Of a stretch of 64,000 nucleotides of DNA, positions 8,368 to 17,613 are shown one piece after another (positions within the stretch are counted from its first letter, which is position 1; every line of letters starts with the position of its first letter). Under the pieces are notes generated by a model that was not told the origin of the DNA, searched no databases, and saw nothing but the letters and a program-made list of their open reading frames with translations. Origin of the DNA: a virus. The stretch is taken from IMG/VR virus record IMGVR_UViG_3300009159_005817, positions 58,426 to 122,425 of that record. The stretch is one strand, 5' to 3'. Position numbers and translations under genes: made by a program.

Positions 8368-8667
8368 ATGAAAAAATCATTAATTATTGCTTTATTAGCA
8401 CTTCCTATTTTGAGTTACTCACAAACGGAAATGGGAAACTTTGCACAAGTAAACTCTAAAAAAGATACGCTATTTCTTTTAGAAAACGATCCATTAACGA
8501 AGTTAACTTTCAAAATTTGGAAATCCGATTCTACTTGGAATGGACAAAATCCCACTATCGTTTTCGTCAAAGCGAAAGAAATGGAAGAAATTAAATTTGC
8601 TTATTTTAGAAAATCTAATGAATTCGTAAGAATGAGAAAAACTCCCATCAAAACTAAAAACAAATAA
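8368..8667 (+). CDS. secreted small protein
   Basis: 99 residues with a signal peptide (MKKSLIIALLALPILSYSQ, likely cleavage after SYS). The mature part is short, basic at the C-terminus and without recognised motifs. Being exported to the periplasm and driven by an early-type promoter, it may modify the host envelope. Confidence 0.65.
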   Translation: MKKSLIIALLALPILSYSQTEMGNFAQVNSKKDTLFLLENDPLTKLTFKIWKSDSTWNGQNPTIVFVKAKEMEEIKFAYFRKSNEFVRMRKTPIKTKNK

Positions 8668-8675
8668 ACCATACA

Positions 8676-8924
8676 ATGAAAAACTCAGCAATGTTAATAA
8701 CTGGTCTAGTAACCGTAGTATTTACCATCCTATTCGTATCAGCAATCTTTGCATGGCCAATTCAATTACTTTGGAATCACTGCTTAGTTGGTGCAGTAAA
8801 TGGCGTTAACCCTATTGGTTTCTGGCAAGCGCTAGGAATTCTAATCTTATTTACTCTTTTATTCACACCTAAAACCAGTCAAATAACCAAAGATGAAAAA
8901 CCAAATACTCCAAAAAATAGCTAA
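8676..8924 (+). CDS. small membrane protein, 82 aa
   Basis: Two predicted helices with a conserved-looking linker LLWNHCLVGAVNGVNPIGFW between them. This layout (helix, W-N loop, helix) is frequent in small phage membrane proteins. Function unknown. Confidence 0.6.
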   Translation: MKNSAMLITGLVTVVFTILFVSAIFAWPIQLLWNHCLVGAVNGVNPIGFWQALGILILFTLLFTPKTSQITKDEKPNTPKNS

Positions 8925-9258
8925 TGTAATTGATACATTACCTAAAGATTTAGATAATTCTGAAATGATTAAACTTTTAGGTGATGCTCATTGGGAAATA
9001 GAAAACCTTTCTAAAGTATCCGATTCCTCTAAGAAAAATCAAAAAGTTATTATGAACTTCTTTGAAGAATATCAGAATATGGCTATTGATGCTGAATATA
9101 TCTTGATGGATTATGTAGAAACTTCATGGTGGCATTTTTCTAAAAGACGTTCGCAAATGGCAAAGTATATTTGGTTAAGTAATAAACGAGTTTCTCTCTT
9201 TCAAGAATTGCTAATGAAAATCAAACCTGCAAGATTAGATGAAATGCTTAATAACTAA
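8893..9258 (+). CDS. hypothetical helical protein, 121 aa
   Basis: Mostly alpha-helical, with YVETSWWHFSKRRSQMAKY in the middle. Overlaps the preceding membrane protein gene by 32 nt and the next by 20 nt. No family recognised. Confidence 0.6.
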   Translation: MKNQILQKIANVIDTLPKDLDNSEMIKLLGDAHWEIENLSKVSDSSKKNQKVIMNFFEEYQNMAIDAEYILMDYVETSWWHFSKRRSQMAKYIWLSNKRVSLFQELLMKIKPARLDEMLNN

Positions 9259-9670
9259 GGAAGATTTTCTAATTGCAGCAGAATTCGCAAATTCGGCTTA
9301 TCAATACCATACTTCACACGGAAGAACGGATAAACAATTAATACATGATATTGTTATTGGTAAGCTCGGTGAAATTGCATACAAGAAAATTCTCGGCGAT
9401 GCTATCAATGATACAGACTTAACGGTACATGAAGATCCCGATCCAGGTTGGGATTTTGAATTGAAGAACGGTGATCGTATACAAGTAAAAACCGTTCAAT
9501 CAAATTATCCATGGGTTTCCTTTGGTAATTTCTATTGGGATCGGTTAGCAATTATTCAAATTGAAGGAAATGAATGTACTCTTATTCGAGATATGCATAT
9601 AACAGAAGTTAAACCGATAGCAGAAAAATCTAAATTTAAAGGATGGTACATTCCATCATATAAAATATAA
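9239..9670 (+). CDS. PD-(D/E)XK-like nuclease
   Basis: 143 residues. GKLGEIAYKKIL supplies the N-terminal Glu, DPGWDFEL the central Asp, and DRIQVKTV the QxK catalytic strand of the restriction-endonuclease fold. Phage proteins of this type may degrade host DNA or act as small recombination nucleases. Catalytic residues appear intact; the biological role is not shown by the sequence. Confidence 0.65.
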   Translation: MKCLITKEDFLIAAEFANSAYQYHTSHGRTDKQLIHDIVIGKLGEIAYKKILGDAINDTDLTVHEDPDPGWDFELKNGDRIQVKTVQSNYPWVSFGNFYWDRLAIIQIEGNECTLIRDMHITEVKPIAEKSKFKGWYIPSYKI

Positions 9671-9671
9671 T

Positions 9672-9923
9672 ATGAAAAAGAAATCTGAATTTTGCACATA
9701 CGATTCATCAATGATTCGTACATCTCGTTATAACTTTGAAACTAAGGATTTAGAAGTAGAATTTAATGGAGGTACCACTTACAAATTCGAAAATGTAGAT
9801 ACCGTAGATTATCTAGCATTTGCAAATAGTGAGGAATCTATCGGAAAATCATTCAATCAGCACATTCGTAAATACGAAGGTAAAAAAACCTCAATAGAAA
9901 ATCACTCACCAACACATGACTAA
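9672..9923 (+). CDS. KTSC domain protein
   Basis: 83 residues. The KTSC pattern is clear: SSMIRTSRYNFETKDLEVEF, then GGTTYKFENV and ESIGKSFNQHIRKY. KTSC domains are small beta modules often fused to DNA- or RNA-processing enzymes; the function is not established. A related domain sits at the C-terminus of the capsid-targeted protein at 30603. Confidence 0.8.
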   Translation: MKKKSEFCTYDSSMIRTSRYNFETKDLEVEFNGGTTYKFENVDTVDYLAFANSEESIGKSFNQHIRKYEGKKTSIENHSPTHD

Positions 9924-10158
9924 AAAACGTAAAACCGTTAAAATGAAAAAGGTCGATATGGAAAATCGACTCAAATGGTACTTCCATAAAAGATGGAACA
10001 CTATGTACAAAAAATTCTACATTATTCCTTCTTTGTCTTGGACTTGGAGTGCTAGTGGAGATTTTATCGAACAAGGAGTATATGCTCCCATGTTTATTCT
10101 AAAATTAGAATGGTTGCATTTTGAAGTAGGTGTTTACAATTATCACGAAATGTACTAA
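9916..10158 (+). CDS. hypothetical protein, 80 aa
   Basis: Starts inside the KTSC gene (8 nt overlap). Very basic N-terminus (KKRKTVKMKK) and an aromatic-rich C-terminus. Function unknown. Confidence 0.55.
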   Translation: MTKKRKTVKMKKVDMENRLKWYFHKRWNTMYKKFYIIPSLSWTWSASGDFIEQGVYAPMFILKLEWLHFEVGVYNYHEMY

Positions 10159-10161
10159 TCT

Positions 10162-10518
10162 ATGAAAAGACTAATAAAAGCTTGGTTGCAGAAAAAATTA
10201 AAATCTTGGGTCTTTGATAATAAGAGTCCTTATTATAAAGAGCATAGGGTTATACAAACTCCAACCGAAACTTTAAAACTTAGATCTACTGCTAGATGGT
10301 CGATTCAGGATTTACAAGAGATGCATACAGTACAAGGCTTAAGCGAAGCTCGTATAATAGAGATGATTAAAATGGATTTGATACAAGATCTATTTAATCA
10401 TGTTAAAGATTCTGGTGCTATTGAGATTGTTCAATATGACGAGCCTCCTGGAATTTCAATGAATGGTCAAGGAATTCATTTTGACGCTAAATTAACAGTG
10501 GTAAAATCTAAACAATAA
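10162..10518 (+). CDS. hypothetical protein, 118 aa
   Basis: Basic helical N-terminus followed by a mixed alpha/beta region ending in FDAKLTVVKSK. Shares one base with the next gene. No family recognised. Confidence 0.55.
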   Translation: MKRLIKAWLQKKLKSWVFDNKSPYYKEHRVIQTPTETLKLRSTARWSIQDLQEMHTVQGLSEARIIEMIKMDLIQDLFNHVKDSGAIEIVQYDEPPGISMNGQGIHFDAKLTVVKSKQ

Positions 10519-10724
10519 TGGCAAACGTAATAATAAACATAACCTTAAATGATAAACAACAAAAGAGTTTAGATATTTGGGGTAAGCATTTAACGGCTAT
10601 ATTTAGATCACGAGGCGATCTAACTTGGACAGTATCATCATGTGGAATTGGAGATACCATCACGGTAACCAGTTCGCATGCACCTAAACATCCTTTAGAT
10701 TTAACAGATGTTGACTCATGGTAG
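10518..10724 (+). CDS. hypothetical protein, 68 aa
   Basis: Small soluble protein beginning with a beta strand (ANVIINITLND). No motif recognised. Coupled to its upstream neighbour by a 1-nt overlap. Confidence 0.5.
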   Translation: MANVIINITLNDKQQKSLDIWGKHLTAIFRSRGDLTWTVSSCGIGDTITVTSSHAPKHPLDLTDVDSW

Positions 10725-10734
10725 AATTTAAGAT

Positions 10735-10986
10735 ATGATAAAGCCTAATCTAAATTTTTACAACGAATATTATGCATTAATAGATGTTAAAGATCGTGAG
10801 AAACTTATATCATTAACAAATAAAATGTCGGAATCAAAACCGGGTTTGCTACAAGAATCTAAATTTGAGCTAAAGGATAGATTGAATGGCGATATAGAAG
10901 TTTGGATATCTAATACAGCAGCATTTGATTATGCAACAAAGAGAATAATTTTCAACTTCATTAATGCTCTTAACAAGTTTTATTAA
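10735..10986 (+). CDS. hypothetical protein, 83 aa
   Basis: Soluble small protein, no recognised motif. Ends 28 nt before the methyltransferase start. Confidence 0.5.
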   Translation: MIKPNLNFYNEYYALIDVKDREKLISLTNKMSESKPGLLQESKFELKDRLNGDIEVWISNTAAFDYATKRIIFNFINALNKFY

Positions 10987-11014
10987 TGATAATATCAAAT
11001 CAGAAAAAGAAAAT

Positions 11015-11992
11015 ATGCAAAACAAACCAATTAAAATAATCGATGATGTTGAAGGACAGATTAGATTTATAGTAGAAAATCCAGTAGATAAAACCTATAC
11101 CATGTACGCTAGAGACGTAGCTACTGGTTTATTAAGAGGAAAAACCAAAATCGATTGTAGAATAAAATCACCTGAAGGACATTGGGTATGGTGGAATCCG
11201 CATCCTGGAACAGGACAAAGTAAAAGAAAAAACCTAGGTGACATTATTGTAGAAATCAAAGATGGTGATAAAATGATTCAAACCGAATATCTTTATCGTC
11301 ATGGACCAGGAAAAAAATTAATCGTAAAAGACCGAGAGGTTAGATATCCCGGAAACCTTACTGACATATATCCTACGGTTTGGGAAATATTCATGGTAGA
11401 TGATTATTACTCTGAATTTTTAAACATTGACAAAGGTGGAATTGTTGTTGATATTGGATTTAATTACGGAATCTTCTCGCTATACGCAATAGACAATTTT
11501 GATCCCAAGAAAATATATGCGGTTGAACCAATGCCTTCTTGTGTAAAGATTGGAAAAAGAATTATGAACGAACAATCTGTTTTAGTTGATATTACCGAAG
11601 CCGCAATAACGCTTGAAAATGGTACGGTTTTCATGGACAATTATGAAAATCAAACTAATTGTGCAACGGTAGTAGGTTCTAATATACGAACTGCAAAATT
11701 CTTAGAATCCGGACAAATACCAGTAAAAGGAATAAACATCAACGATTATCTAGCAACGATATCCGAAGATGAAATTGAATTAATGAAGATTGATTGTGAA
11801 GGTGGTGAAGAATTCATATTTGATACTATCTCACGCCAAAACCTAAGACGAGTAAAGAATTACATTATCGAATATCATAGTGAAGATATTTCCCAAAAGA
11901 TTATTAATGTACTTAATTCGGTAGGATATTCAGTTTATCAAAGACCTTCTTGGAATAATCATATAGGTACAATTGAAGCATATAAATTATAA
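11015..11992 (+). CDS. FkbM-family methyltransferase with N-terminal extension
   Basis: 325 residues. The start at 11015 avoids overlap with the preceding gene; an in-frame ATG at 10964 is less likely. Residues ~1-115 are a beta-rich extension of unknown role. The SAM-binding core follows: VVDIGFNYGIFSLYA (motif I), YAVEPMPS (acidic loop) and MKIDCEGGEEFIFD, which is the FkbM signature. FkbM enzymes O-methylate sugars or small molecules. A second FkbM gene is at 49775. Confidence 0.85.
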   Translation: MQNKPIKIIDDVEGQIRFIVENPVDKTYTMYARDVATGLLRGKTKIDCRIKSPEGHWVWWNPHPGTGQSKRKNLGDIIVEIKDGDKMIQTEYLYRHGPGKKLIVKDREVRYPGNLTDIYPTVWEIFMVDDYYSEFLNIDKGGIVVDIGFNYGIFSLYAIDNFDPKKIYAVEPMPSCVKIGKRIMNEQSVLVDITEAAITLENGTVFMDNYENQTNCATVVGSNIRTAKFLESGQIPVKGININDYLATISEDEIELMKIDCEGGEEFIFDTISRQNLRRVKNYIIEYHSEDISQKIINVLNSVGYSVYQRPSWNNHIGTIEAYKL

Positions 11993-12004
11993 TAACATGA
12001 AAAC

Positions 12005-12262
12005 ATGAAAACCCAACTACCTAAAATTGAACTTCTTAATTTTGAAGGACCGGTATTACAAGCCGTAAAACATAAAAACCTATACATCATTGTAGATGAA
12101 TGGAAAGAAATTATTTCGGTTCTTCTAGAAGAAGAATTTCTTGAATTTTTCGATGGCGCATTTTCCGTAATAGATTCTGATGGAAGAAATTGGAATATGA
12201 GCGAACATCATCGAGATGCCAAACAAACAGCAGAAAAAATACATAAATTTGTAAACTTATAA
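12005..12262 (+). CDS. hypothetical protein, 85 aa
   Basis: Acidic small protein with a run of hydrophobic and Glu residues (SVLLEEEFLEFFDGAFSVI). Function unknown. Next gene begins 1 nt after its stop. Confidence 0.5.
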   Translation: MKTQLPKIELLNFEGPVLQAVKHKNLYIIVDEWKEIISVLLEEEFLEFFDGAFSVIDSDGRNWNMSEHHRDAKQTAEKIHKFVNL

Positions 12263-12263
12263 T

Positions 12264-12473
12264 ATGCAAGACTTAATAGAATCTTTTGAATCGGTTAAGT
12301 ATCGAATCAAAGCCGAAGGTATGGATTATTGCTTTAAGCATTACTCTAACTTCGAAGAAATTGAAGATAAAGAATTTCATAAACTAAGAAAGGCTTATAT
12401 AAAAGCATCAGAGAACATTGAAGAGTATGTGAATTGTAAAATACAAGAACTCCAAAACGAAGATGGCGAATAA
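12264..12473 (+). CDS. hypothetical protein, 69 aa
   Basis: Acidic, helical, coiled-coil-like small protein. Overlaps the thymidylate synthase start by 11 nt. Confidence 0.5.
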   Translation: MQDLIESFESVKYRIKAEGMDYCFKHYSNFEEIEDKEFHKLRKAYIKASENIEEYVNCKIQELQNEDGE

Positions 12474-13638
12474 CTCAATAATCAATTGGGAATTATATCA
12501 AAAGACTCTAAAACCTTCACATATACATATTGCAGAATTAGATTTTAAAATGAAAAACAAATTAGATATACAATATCAAGAACTTTTACAAACCATATTA
12601 GAACACGGGATTGATAAAGCAGATCGAACCGGAACAGGAACTCGTTCAATATTCGGTTATACTATTCGTCACAACATGTCAGATGGATTCCCTCTTCTCA
12701 CAACCAAAAAGATGGCATGGAAATCTATCGTTACCGAGTTATTATGGTTCTTAAAAGGTGATACTAATATCAAGTACTTAGTTGATAATGATTGTCATAT
12801 TTGGGATGGTGATGCTTATAAGAATTATGACAAACTTTGTATTGACACAAAGTGGATGGAACCGGTTAAAAAGGAACTAAATGGCGAAGTTTATGATATG
12901 GGAAGAAAATACGATCAAGAAGGGTTCATCAATCGTATCAAAACAGATGATGAATTTGCTAAACAATGGGGAGATCTAGGTCCAATCTATGGTAAACAAT
13001 GGAGAAATTGGGTTAGAAAAACTACACGAGACGAAAAGATTGTTGAACCTGGAGTATATGAAACGAGTATAGATCAAATCACAAACCTAATCAATGACAT
13101 TAAAACAAATCCTGATTCACGAAGATTAATGGTCACTGCATGGAATCCTGCCGAATTAGATCAAATGGTTCTTCCACCTTGTCATTATGGGTTTCAAATG
13201 TATACAAGAGAATTAGATCAAACGGAAAGAGTTATTCTAATGGATAAAAAATTAGGCGTTACGGAAAACCTTCCTGCATATTATACCGAAGATGAAATGA
13301 TAAAACATAACATCCCAAAACGAGCAATCTCTCTTATGTGGAATCAACGAAGTGTAGATACCCTTTTAGGTTTACCATTCAATATTGCAAGTTATGGTTT
13401 ACTATTAATGATGATTGCCGATGAAGTTAATATGGTTCCTGATCAGCTAATAGGTAATCTTGGAGATACTCACATATACAACAATCACGTCGATCAAGTA
13501 AAAGAACAAATCACTAGAACTCCATTTGAACTACCAACCGTTCATGTTAGAGATGGTATTTTTTGTAGTTCTCATAATGATGTTATACTTCAAAATTACA
13601 ATTCACATCCGGCAATCAAAGCACCTTTAAGTAATTAA
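12463..13638 (+). CDS. thyA: thymidylate synthase
   Basis: 391 residues, against about 264 in E. coli ThyA; the extra length comes from an N-terminal tail (a second ATG at 12550 would remove 29 residues) and insertions around residues 120-170, 185-205 and 250-290. All hallmarks are present: DRTGTGT, TELLWFLKGDTN, catalytic C240 in VLPPCHYGFQ, QRSVDTLLGLPFNIASYG with the uracil-binding Asn, and the C-terminal IKAP. It converts dUMP to dTMP; the matching DHFR is at 59275. A dUMP hydroxymethylase role is possible but no residue here demands it. Confidence 0.9.
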   Translation: MANNSIINWELYQKTLKPSHIHIAELDFKMKNKLDIQYQELLQTILEHGIDKADRTGTGTRSIFGYTIRHNMSDGFPLLTTKKMAWKSIVTELLWFLKGDTNIKYLVDNDCHIWDGDAYKNYDKLCIDTKWMEPVKKELNGEVYDMGRKYDQEGFINRIKTDDEFAKQWGDLGPIYGKQWRNWVRKTTRDEKIVEPGVYETSIDQITNLINDIKTNPDSRRLMVTAWNPAELDQMVLPPCHYGFQMYTRELDQTERVILMDKKLGVTENLPAYYTEDEMIKHNIPKRAISLMWNQRSVDTLLGLPFNIASYGLLLMMIADEVNMVPDQLIGNLGDTHIYNNHVDQVKEQITRTPFELPTVHVRDGIFCSSHNDVILQNYNSHPAIKAPLSN

Positions 13639-13642
13639 CCCA

Positions 13643-13858
13643 ATGCAAATAATTCGTAGTATATTTCCATTTAAAATCGATCAACGAGTAGTAGATAGAT
13701 TTATAGAAACCGGTGAAGTAGATGAACTTTACTTAAGAGTAATTTGCTTTAAGATTATAAAAAATAAAGAACTGAACGAATTTGAAGATGTAATATTTCG
13801 AGGAAAAACCAAAGAAATAAACGAACTTATAATAGACATATCAAATTCAATTGACTAA
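13643..13858 (+). CDS. hypothetical protein, 71 aa
   Basis: Small charged protein, no recognised motif. Lies 4 nt after thyA and 5 nt before the methyltransferase-like gene. Confidence 0.5.
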   Translation: MQIIRSIFPFKIDQRVVDRFIETGEVDELYLRVICFKIIKNKELNEFEDVIFRGKTKEINELIIDISNSID

Positions 13859-13863
13859 TTAAT

Positions 13864-14499
13864 ATGGGATTTGTAACAAGAACACTCAGAAAAACAATGT
13901 TGGCTACCACAAATTACGTGGATCCAAAAGAATCAATTCTTTTAGAATTAGGAACTCAAAACGCATTCAATGATTTGACTGAACCTGAGAAAATAGACAA
14001 ATATCCTATACGAAATATACTACATCGATATTTCAAAGCCTATCATACACTAGATCTTCAAAAAGAAGATGGCGTAACAATCGTCGATTTATCCATATAT
14101 CAACCTGGTTTATTTACAGCAAACATCATTACTAATATAGGAACAACAGAACATGTTGAATATGAACAAGGCCAATTGAATTGTTGGAAGAATATACATA
14201 GTTGGTTAAAGATCGGTGGAATTATGATACATGAACTTCCTGAACTTGGCAGTTGGCCTGGTCATGGTAGATATTATGCAACTCGAGAATTCTTTCAAAG
14301 TTTAGAAGATTATGGATATCAAATTCTAGAATTAGACGATCATAAATTTAACATAGGAAATTCTTTATGGTGTGTAATCCGAAAGGTAGAAGATGTTCCT
14401 TTTATGGATTACGATACATTCTTCTCTACTATGGCATTCGATCAAAGTGTTCCTCCTGCTGGGGTAATATCAAGCAATAACCCAAAAAACCTAATATAA
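13864..14499 (+). CDS. SAM-dependent methyltransferase-like protein
   Basis: 211 residues. The later part of a class I methyltransferase is visible: IITNIGTTEHVE followed by CWKNIHSWLKIGGIMIHELP, the helix-loop-strand after motif IV. The first motif (ESILLELGTQ) is degenerate and lacks the usual glycine-rich loop, so activity is uncertain. Its neighbourhood contains other methyltransferases and glycan genes. Confidence 0.55.
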   Translation: MGFVTRTLRKTMLATTNYVDPKESILLELGTQNAFNDLTEPEKIDKYPIRNILHRYFKAYHTLDLQKEDGVTIVDLSIYQPGLFTANIITNIGTTEHVEYEQGQLNCWKNIHSWLKIGGIMIHELPELGSWPGHGRYYATREFFQSLEDYGYQILELDDHKFNIGNSLWCVIRKVEDVPFMDYDTFFSTMAFDQSVPPAGVISSNNPKNLI

Positions 14500-14643
14500 A
14501 TGATACGACGTTTAACCGCATTTATCGTGCTACTATTTTCTTTATTTACCTTTTTTCCTGCGATTTTTTTGCTTATTGATGCAATGATTAATGGAGATAA
14601 TTGCGTTGCTAGAAGATTGTTCCTAATAATAGCCGAAGATTGA
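14500..14643 (+). CDS. small membrane protein, 47 aa
   Basis: ATG immediately follows the preceding TAA stop. Residues 5-27 form one long hydrophobic helix (LTAFIVLLFSLFTFFPAIFL), followed by a short polar tail with one Cys. Its size, single helix and place just before the endolysin fit a holin or lysis regulator, but this rests on position only. Confidence 0.55.
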   Translation: MIRRLTAFIVLLFSLFTFFPAIFLLIDAMINGDNCVARRLFLIIAED

Positions 14644-14694
14644 TATAATCATCAAGAAGACAAAGTACGAAGATAAATAACATAAACGAATATT

Positions 14695-15519
14695 ATGTTA
14701 TTGAAAAATGGATCTACTGGAGAAGACGTAAAAAAGCTTCAGACTAAATTAGGCTTAAATGCCGATGGTTCTTTTGGACCTGGAACAGAAGCTAAAGTTA
14801 AAGAATGGCAAAGTGCTAATGGTTTAACTGCCGATGGTATTGTTGGCGATGCTTCATGGGCTAAAATGTTTGGTACTACTCCGATTGCTTCTGCACCAAT
14901 TGTTATACCGGCTTCTTCTTTTAAATTAGCCGCTCTTAAAGGACATGTTCCTGATGCAGTTATTGCACAAATCCCTGATACGGCTGTAAAATTTAATATC
15001 ACAACTCCTCTTCGTTTAGCTCATTTCTTAGCTCAATGCGGACATGAATCAGGTGGATTTAAAGCAGTTAATGAAAATCTAAATTATGGAGCAAAAGGTC
15101 TTCGAGGTACATTTGGTAAATACTTTCCAACCGATGCACTTGCTTCACAATATGAAAAAAAGCCAGAAAAAATAGCTAATCGAGTTTATTCATCTCGTAT
15201 GGGTAATGGTGATGAGGCTTCTGGTGAAGGTTGGAAATATAAAGGTCGTGGATTTATTCAATTGACTGGAAAATCTAATTATGCAGCATTCGATAAAACC
15301 GTGGATGAAGATATTATTGCTACTCCGGATTTAGTTGCTACTAAATACCCTTTAATGTCTGCAGCATTCTTCTTCAATAATAACTCTCTTTGGACTATAT
15401 GTGATAAAGGTGCTGATGTTGCAACGGTAACTGCAGTTACTAAACGAGTGAATGGTGGTACAATCGGTCTTGAAGATCGCATCAAACATTTCAACGAATA
15501 CTATAACCTACTTAAATAA
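14695..15519 (+). CDS. endolysin: peptidoglycan-binding domain plus GH19 chitinase-like lysozyme domain
   Basis: 274 residues without a signal peptide. Residues 1-60 are a PG_binding_1 repeat (GSTGEDVKKLQTKLGL...GPGTEAKVKEWQ). Residues ~75-274 are a glycoside hydrolase 19 domain with the catalytic Glu in CGHESGGF (E118) and the signature GWKYKGRGFIQLTGKSNY. It cuts the glycan strands of peptidoglycan at the end of infection. The next gene has the layout of a holin or inner-membrane spanin. Confidence 0.9.
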   Translation: MLLKNGSTGEDVKKLQTKLGLNADGSFGPGTEAKVKEWQSANGLTADGIVGDASWAKMFGTTPIASAPIVIPASSFKLAALKGHVPDAVIAQIPDTAVKFNITTPLRLAHFLAQCGHESGGFKAVNENLNYGAKGLRGTFGKYFPTDALASQYEKKPEKIANRVYSSRMGNGDEASGEGWKYKGRGFIQLTGKSNYAAFDKTVDEDIIATPDLVATKYPLMSAAFFFNNNSLWTICDKGADVATVTAVTKRVNGGTIGLEDRIKHFNEYYNLLK

Positions 15520-15521
15520 TT

Positions 15522-15806
15522 ATGGCAGACGAAAAAAATTCTACTTCAGGATTTACTGATACCTTCTTTTCTAAATTAAAAGAGCAATCATTTACTATCA
15601 TACTTATGATAGCCGTCATTTGGTATCAAGGTAAATTGATGGAAGAGAGAGTTGCGTATTGGCAAAAATTATATGAAGAGCAAAAAGCTTATACTGAGCA
15701 AAGTGTAAAAGAAGATAAACAAATTATGTTAGATCGAATTCGGTATCTTCAAGAACAACGAGATAAGTATGTTGAAGATGCAATAAACGAATTAAAAACA
15801 AAATAA
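15522..15806 (+). CDS. holin or inner-membrane spanin-like protein
   Basis: 94 residues: short polar N-terminus, one membrane helix (residues ~22-40, SFTIILMIAVIWYQG), then a long charged coiled coil to the end. It starts 2 nt after the endolysin. This is the usual arrangement of a single-pass lysis protein. No lipoprotein partner is adjacent. Confidence 0.6.
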   Translation: MADEKNSTSGFTDTFFSKLKEQSFTIILMIAVIWYQGKLMEERVAYWQKLYEEQKAYTEQSVKEDKQIMLDRIRYLQEQRDKYVEDAINELKTK

Positions 15807-15813
15807 TACTAAT

Positions 15814-16554
15814 ATGCAAACTTACAACAGTTTAAAAGAATTTCAAGATGCAGTATACGCAGCTGCGGTAGGAAAACAAAGCCTTAATGCAATGTGTTCT
15901 ACTCAATGTAAAAAAGGAACGGTAAAATCTAAAGTTAGATCTTCCAATGATGATGGATCGTCGATGAATATGACTTCATCTAATCTAAGTTCAGTTGCAC
16001 AAGATTATGTAGATAATCACCTTAAAGCAACTAAAAAAGTAAAACAAACTATTCAATTGACTGGTGATACGGTATCATATACATTTCATAAAATAGATCA
16101 ATCTAGTTCTAGAACAACTTGTAATATTTCTGTTGATCGAAGTTTTTCAATTACTGGTAATGTACAATATGGTGCTGCGAGTGTTACAGCAACTGCAGCA
16201 TACTCAGATCATACCGATACGACAACAGATGATTATGAAAGTCATTATTCCGAAGATACTTGTACAATGACATTCAGTGGTTCAACTGGTACTGCCATAA
16301 TTTATTACAACGCTTATACATGTAGTGATGCACCGACATTAAATGTTACTTATACATTTGATACCATCACAATTAAAGCATCATGTACTTACAAAGGTGA
16401 TACTGGAATTCCATTTGATAATGGTAATGCTCGTCATGAAACAAGAACTTATAATCTAGCAGATCTAGGTTTTAGCGGACCAGTATGTATTAAAACTCCT
16501 ACCGTTTTCGATGTTAGTTGTTCTGACGAATGGGTAAGTAAAGAAATGAAGTAG
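15814..16554 (+). CDS. Ser/Thr/Cys-rich beta protein of unknown function
   Basis: 246 residues with a helical N-terminus (residues 1-60) and then a long Thr/Ser-rich beta region with about ten cysteines and many Tyr. There is no signal peptide. It looks like a virion surface or secreted protein, but I recognise no family. It lies between the lysis genes and the Rieske oxygenase. Confidence 0.6.
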   Translation: MQTYNSLKEFQDAVYAAAVGKQSLNAMCSTQCKKGTVKSKVRSSNDDGSSMNMTSSNLSSVAQDYVDNHLKATKKVKQTIQLTGDTVSYTFHKIDQSSSRTTCNISVDRSFSITGNVQYGAASVTATAAYSDHTDTTTDDYESHYSEDTCTMTFSGSTGTAIIYYNAYTCSDAPTLNVTYTFDTITIKASCTYKGDTGIPFDNGNARHETRTYNLADLGFSGPVCIKTPTVFDVSCSDEWVSKEMK

Positions 16555-16569
16555 TAGCATATAATAAAT

Positions 16570-17592
16570 ATGCAAATCTCTAATTATTTTAGTAAAGACA
16601 ATCACCAAAGAGAAAGTAAACTCTTTGGTGAATTGTTATATTGTGGACACACTCAGCTAGTCCCACGAAATTTAGATTATTCAGTTTTAGCTAATACTGA
16701 TAATCGATGGACTCTCATCAATAGAGATTATCAATATTTCATACAATCAAATGTTTGCTTACATCGACAAGGTGAAATTTGTAGTGGAAGCGGAAGCGGT
16801 AAAACGATGATGTGTAAAGCTCATTGTTGGACATATGACGTTGATGGTAAAATAAAAGGAACTCCTCATTTTGAAGAGAAGGTTGTTGGTGCACTAGAAA
16901 GAAAATCCCTAATCAATTTGAATGGTGCTCTTTTTTCAGGTCATGTGAATAATCTTATAGATCTAAAAGAAACTGGAGTAGATCATCTTATAGACCTTCA
17001 TAAATATGATTTTGATAGCTCATCAAAGACAGAATATGCATTTAATTGGAAAACTTTCGCTGAGGTTTATTTAGAAAATCTTCACATCTATGCAATGCAT
17101 CCTGGATTACGTAAATTTGTAGATCCGCAAATACTCGAATGGCAATTTGGTCAACAATGGTCACTACAAAAAATTGGTATTCGTCCTGATCTAAATGGTA
17201 ATGATTCTGCATCATATACTGATATGATAGACTCTCTTAAACGAGACGGTATCACACCGGAATTTGGAGCAGTTTGGATTTACATATATCCTAATATCAT
17301 GATTGAATGGTACCCTAAAACAATTGCCATCTCTACCATTTATTCACCTGAACCAGAAGTTACCACCAATTATGTAGATCTTTTCTTTGAGAAAGGAACC
17401 ACTGAAGAATTTAAAGAGATATTCAAACGAGTATACGCTGAAACGGCATTAGAAGACGAAGAAGCCTGTAGTATTATACATCGTGGTCGAAGAGCACTTT
17501 GGTTAAATGGAGAAACTGAAGGTGGACCCGTTCAACCTAAGCTAGAAGCCGGAGTAAAACACTTTTGGGATTGGTATAGCGATCAATCATAA
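16570..17592 (+). CDS. Rieske non-heme iron oxygenase, alpha-subunit type
   Basis: 340 residues. The Rieske [2Fe-2S] site is complete: CLH at residues 63-65 and CKAH at 82-85, 16 residues apart. The C-terminal catalytic domain holds NWKTFAEVYLENLHIYAMHP, where H172 and H177 are the two His of the facial triad. Such enzymes hydroxylate or demethylate small molecules using electrons from a host reductase. No ferredoxin or reductase gene is nearby, so a host partner would be needed. The substrate is unknown. Such enzymes are unusual in phages. Confidence 0.85.
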   Translation: MQISNYFSKDNHQRESKLFGELLYCGHTQLVPRNLDYSVLANTDNRWTLINRDYQYFIQSNVCLHRQGEICSGSGSGKTMMCKAHCWTYDVDGKIKGTPHFEEKVVGALERKSLINLNGALFSGHVNNLIDLKETGVDHLIDLHKYDFDSSSKTEYAFNWKTFAEVYLENLHIYAMHPGLRKFVDPQILEWQFGQQWSLQKIGIRPDLNGNDSASYTDMIDSLKRDGITPEFGAVWIYIYPNIMIEWYPKTIAISTIYSPEPEVTTNYVDLFFEKGTTEEFKEIFKRVYAETALEDEEACSIIHRGRRALWLNGETEGGPVQPKLEAGVKHFWDWYSDQS

Positions 17593-17613
17593 CTTATTAA
17601 CAATCAAATAAAT

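Noticed and set aside
12463-13638. dUMP hydroxymethylase for modified DNA
   Set aside because: Length would fit, but catalytic Cys, uracil Asn and C-terminal IKAP agree with ordinary thymidylate synthase and DHFR is present; kept only as an alternative.
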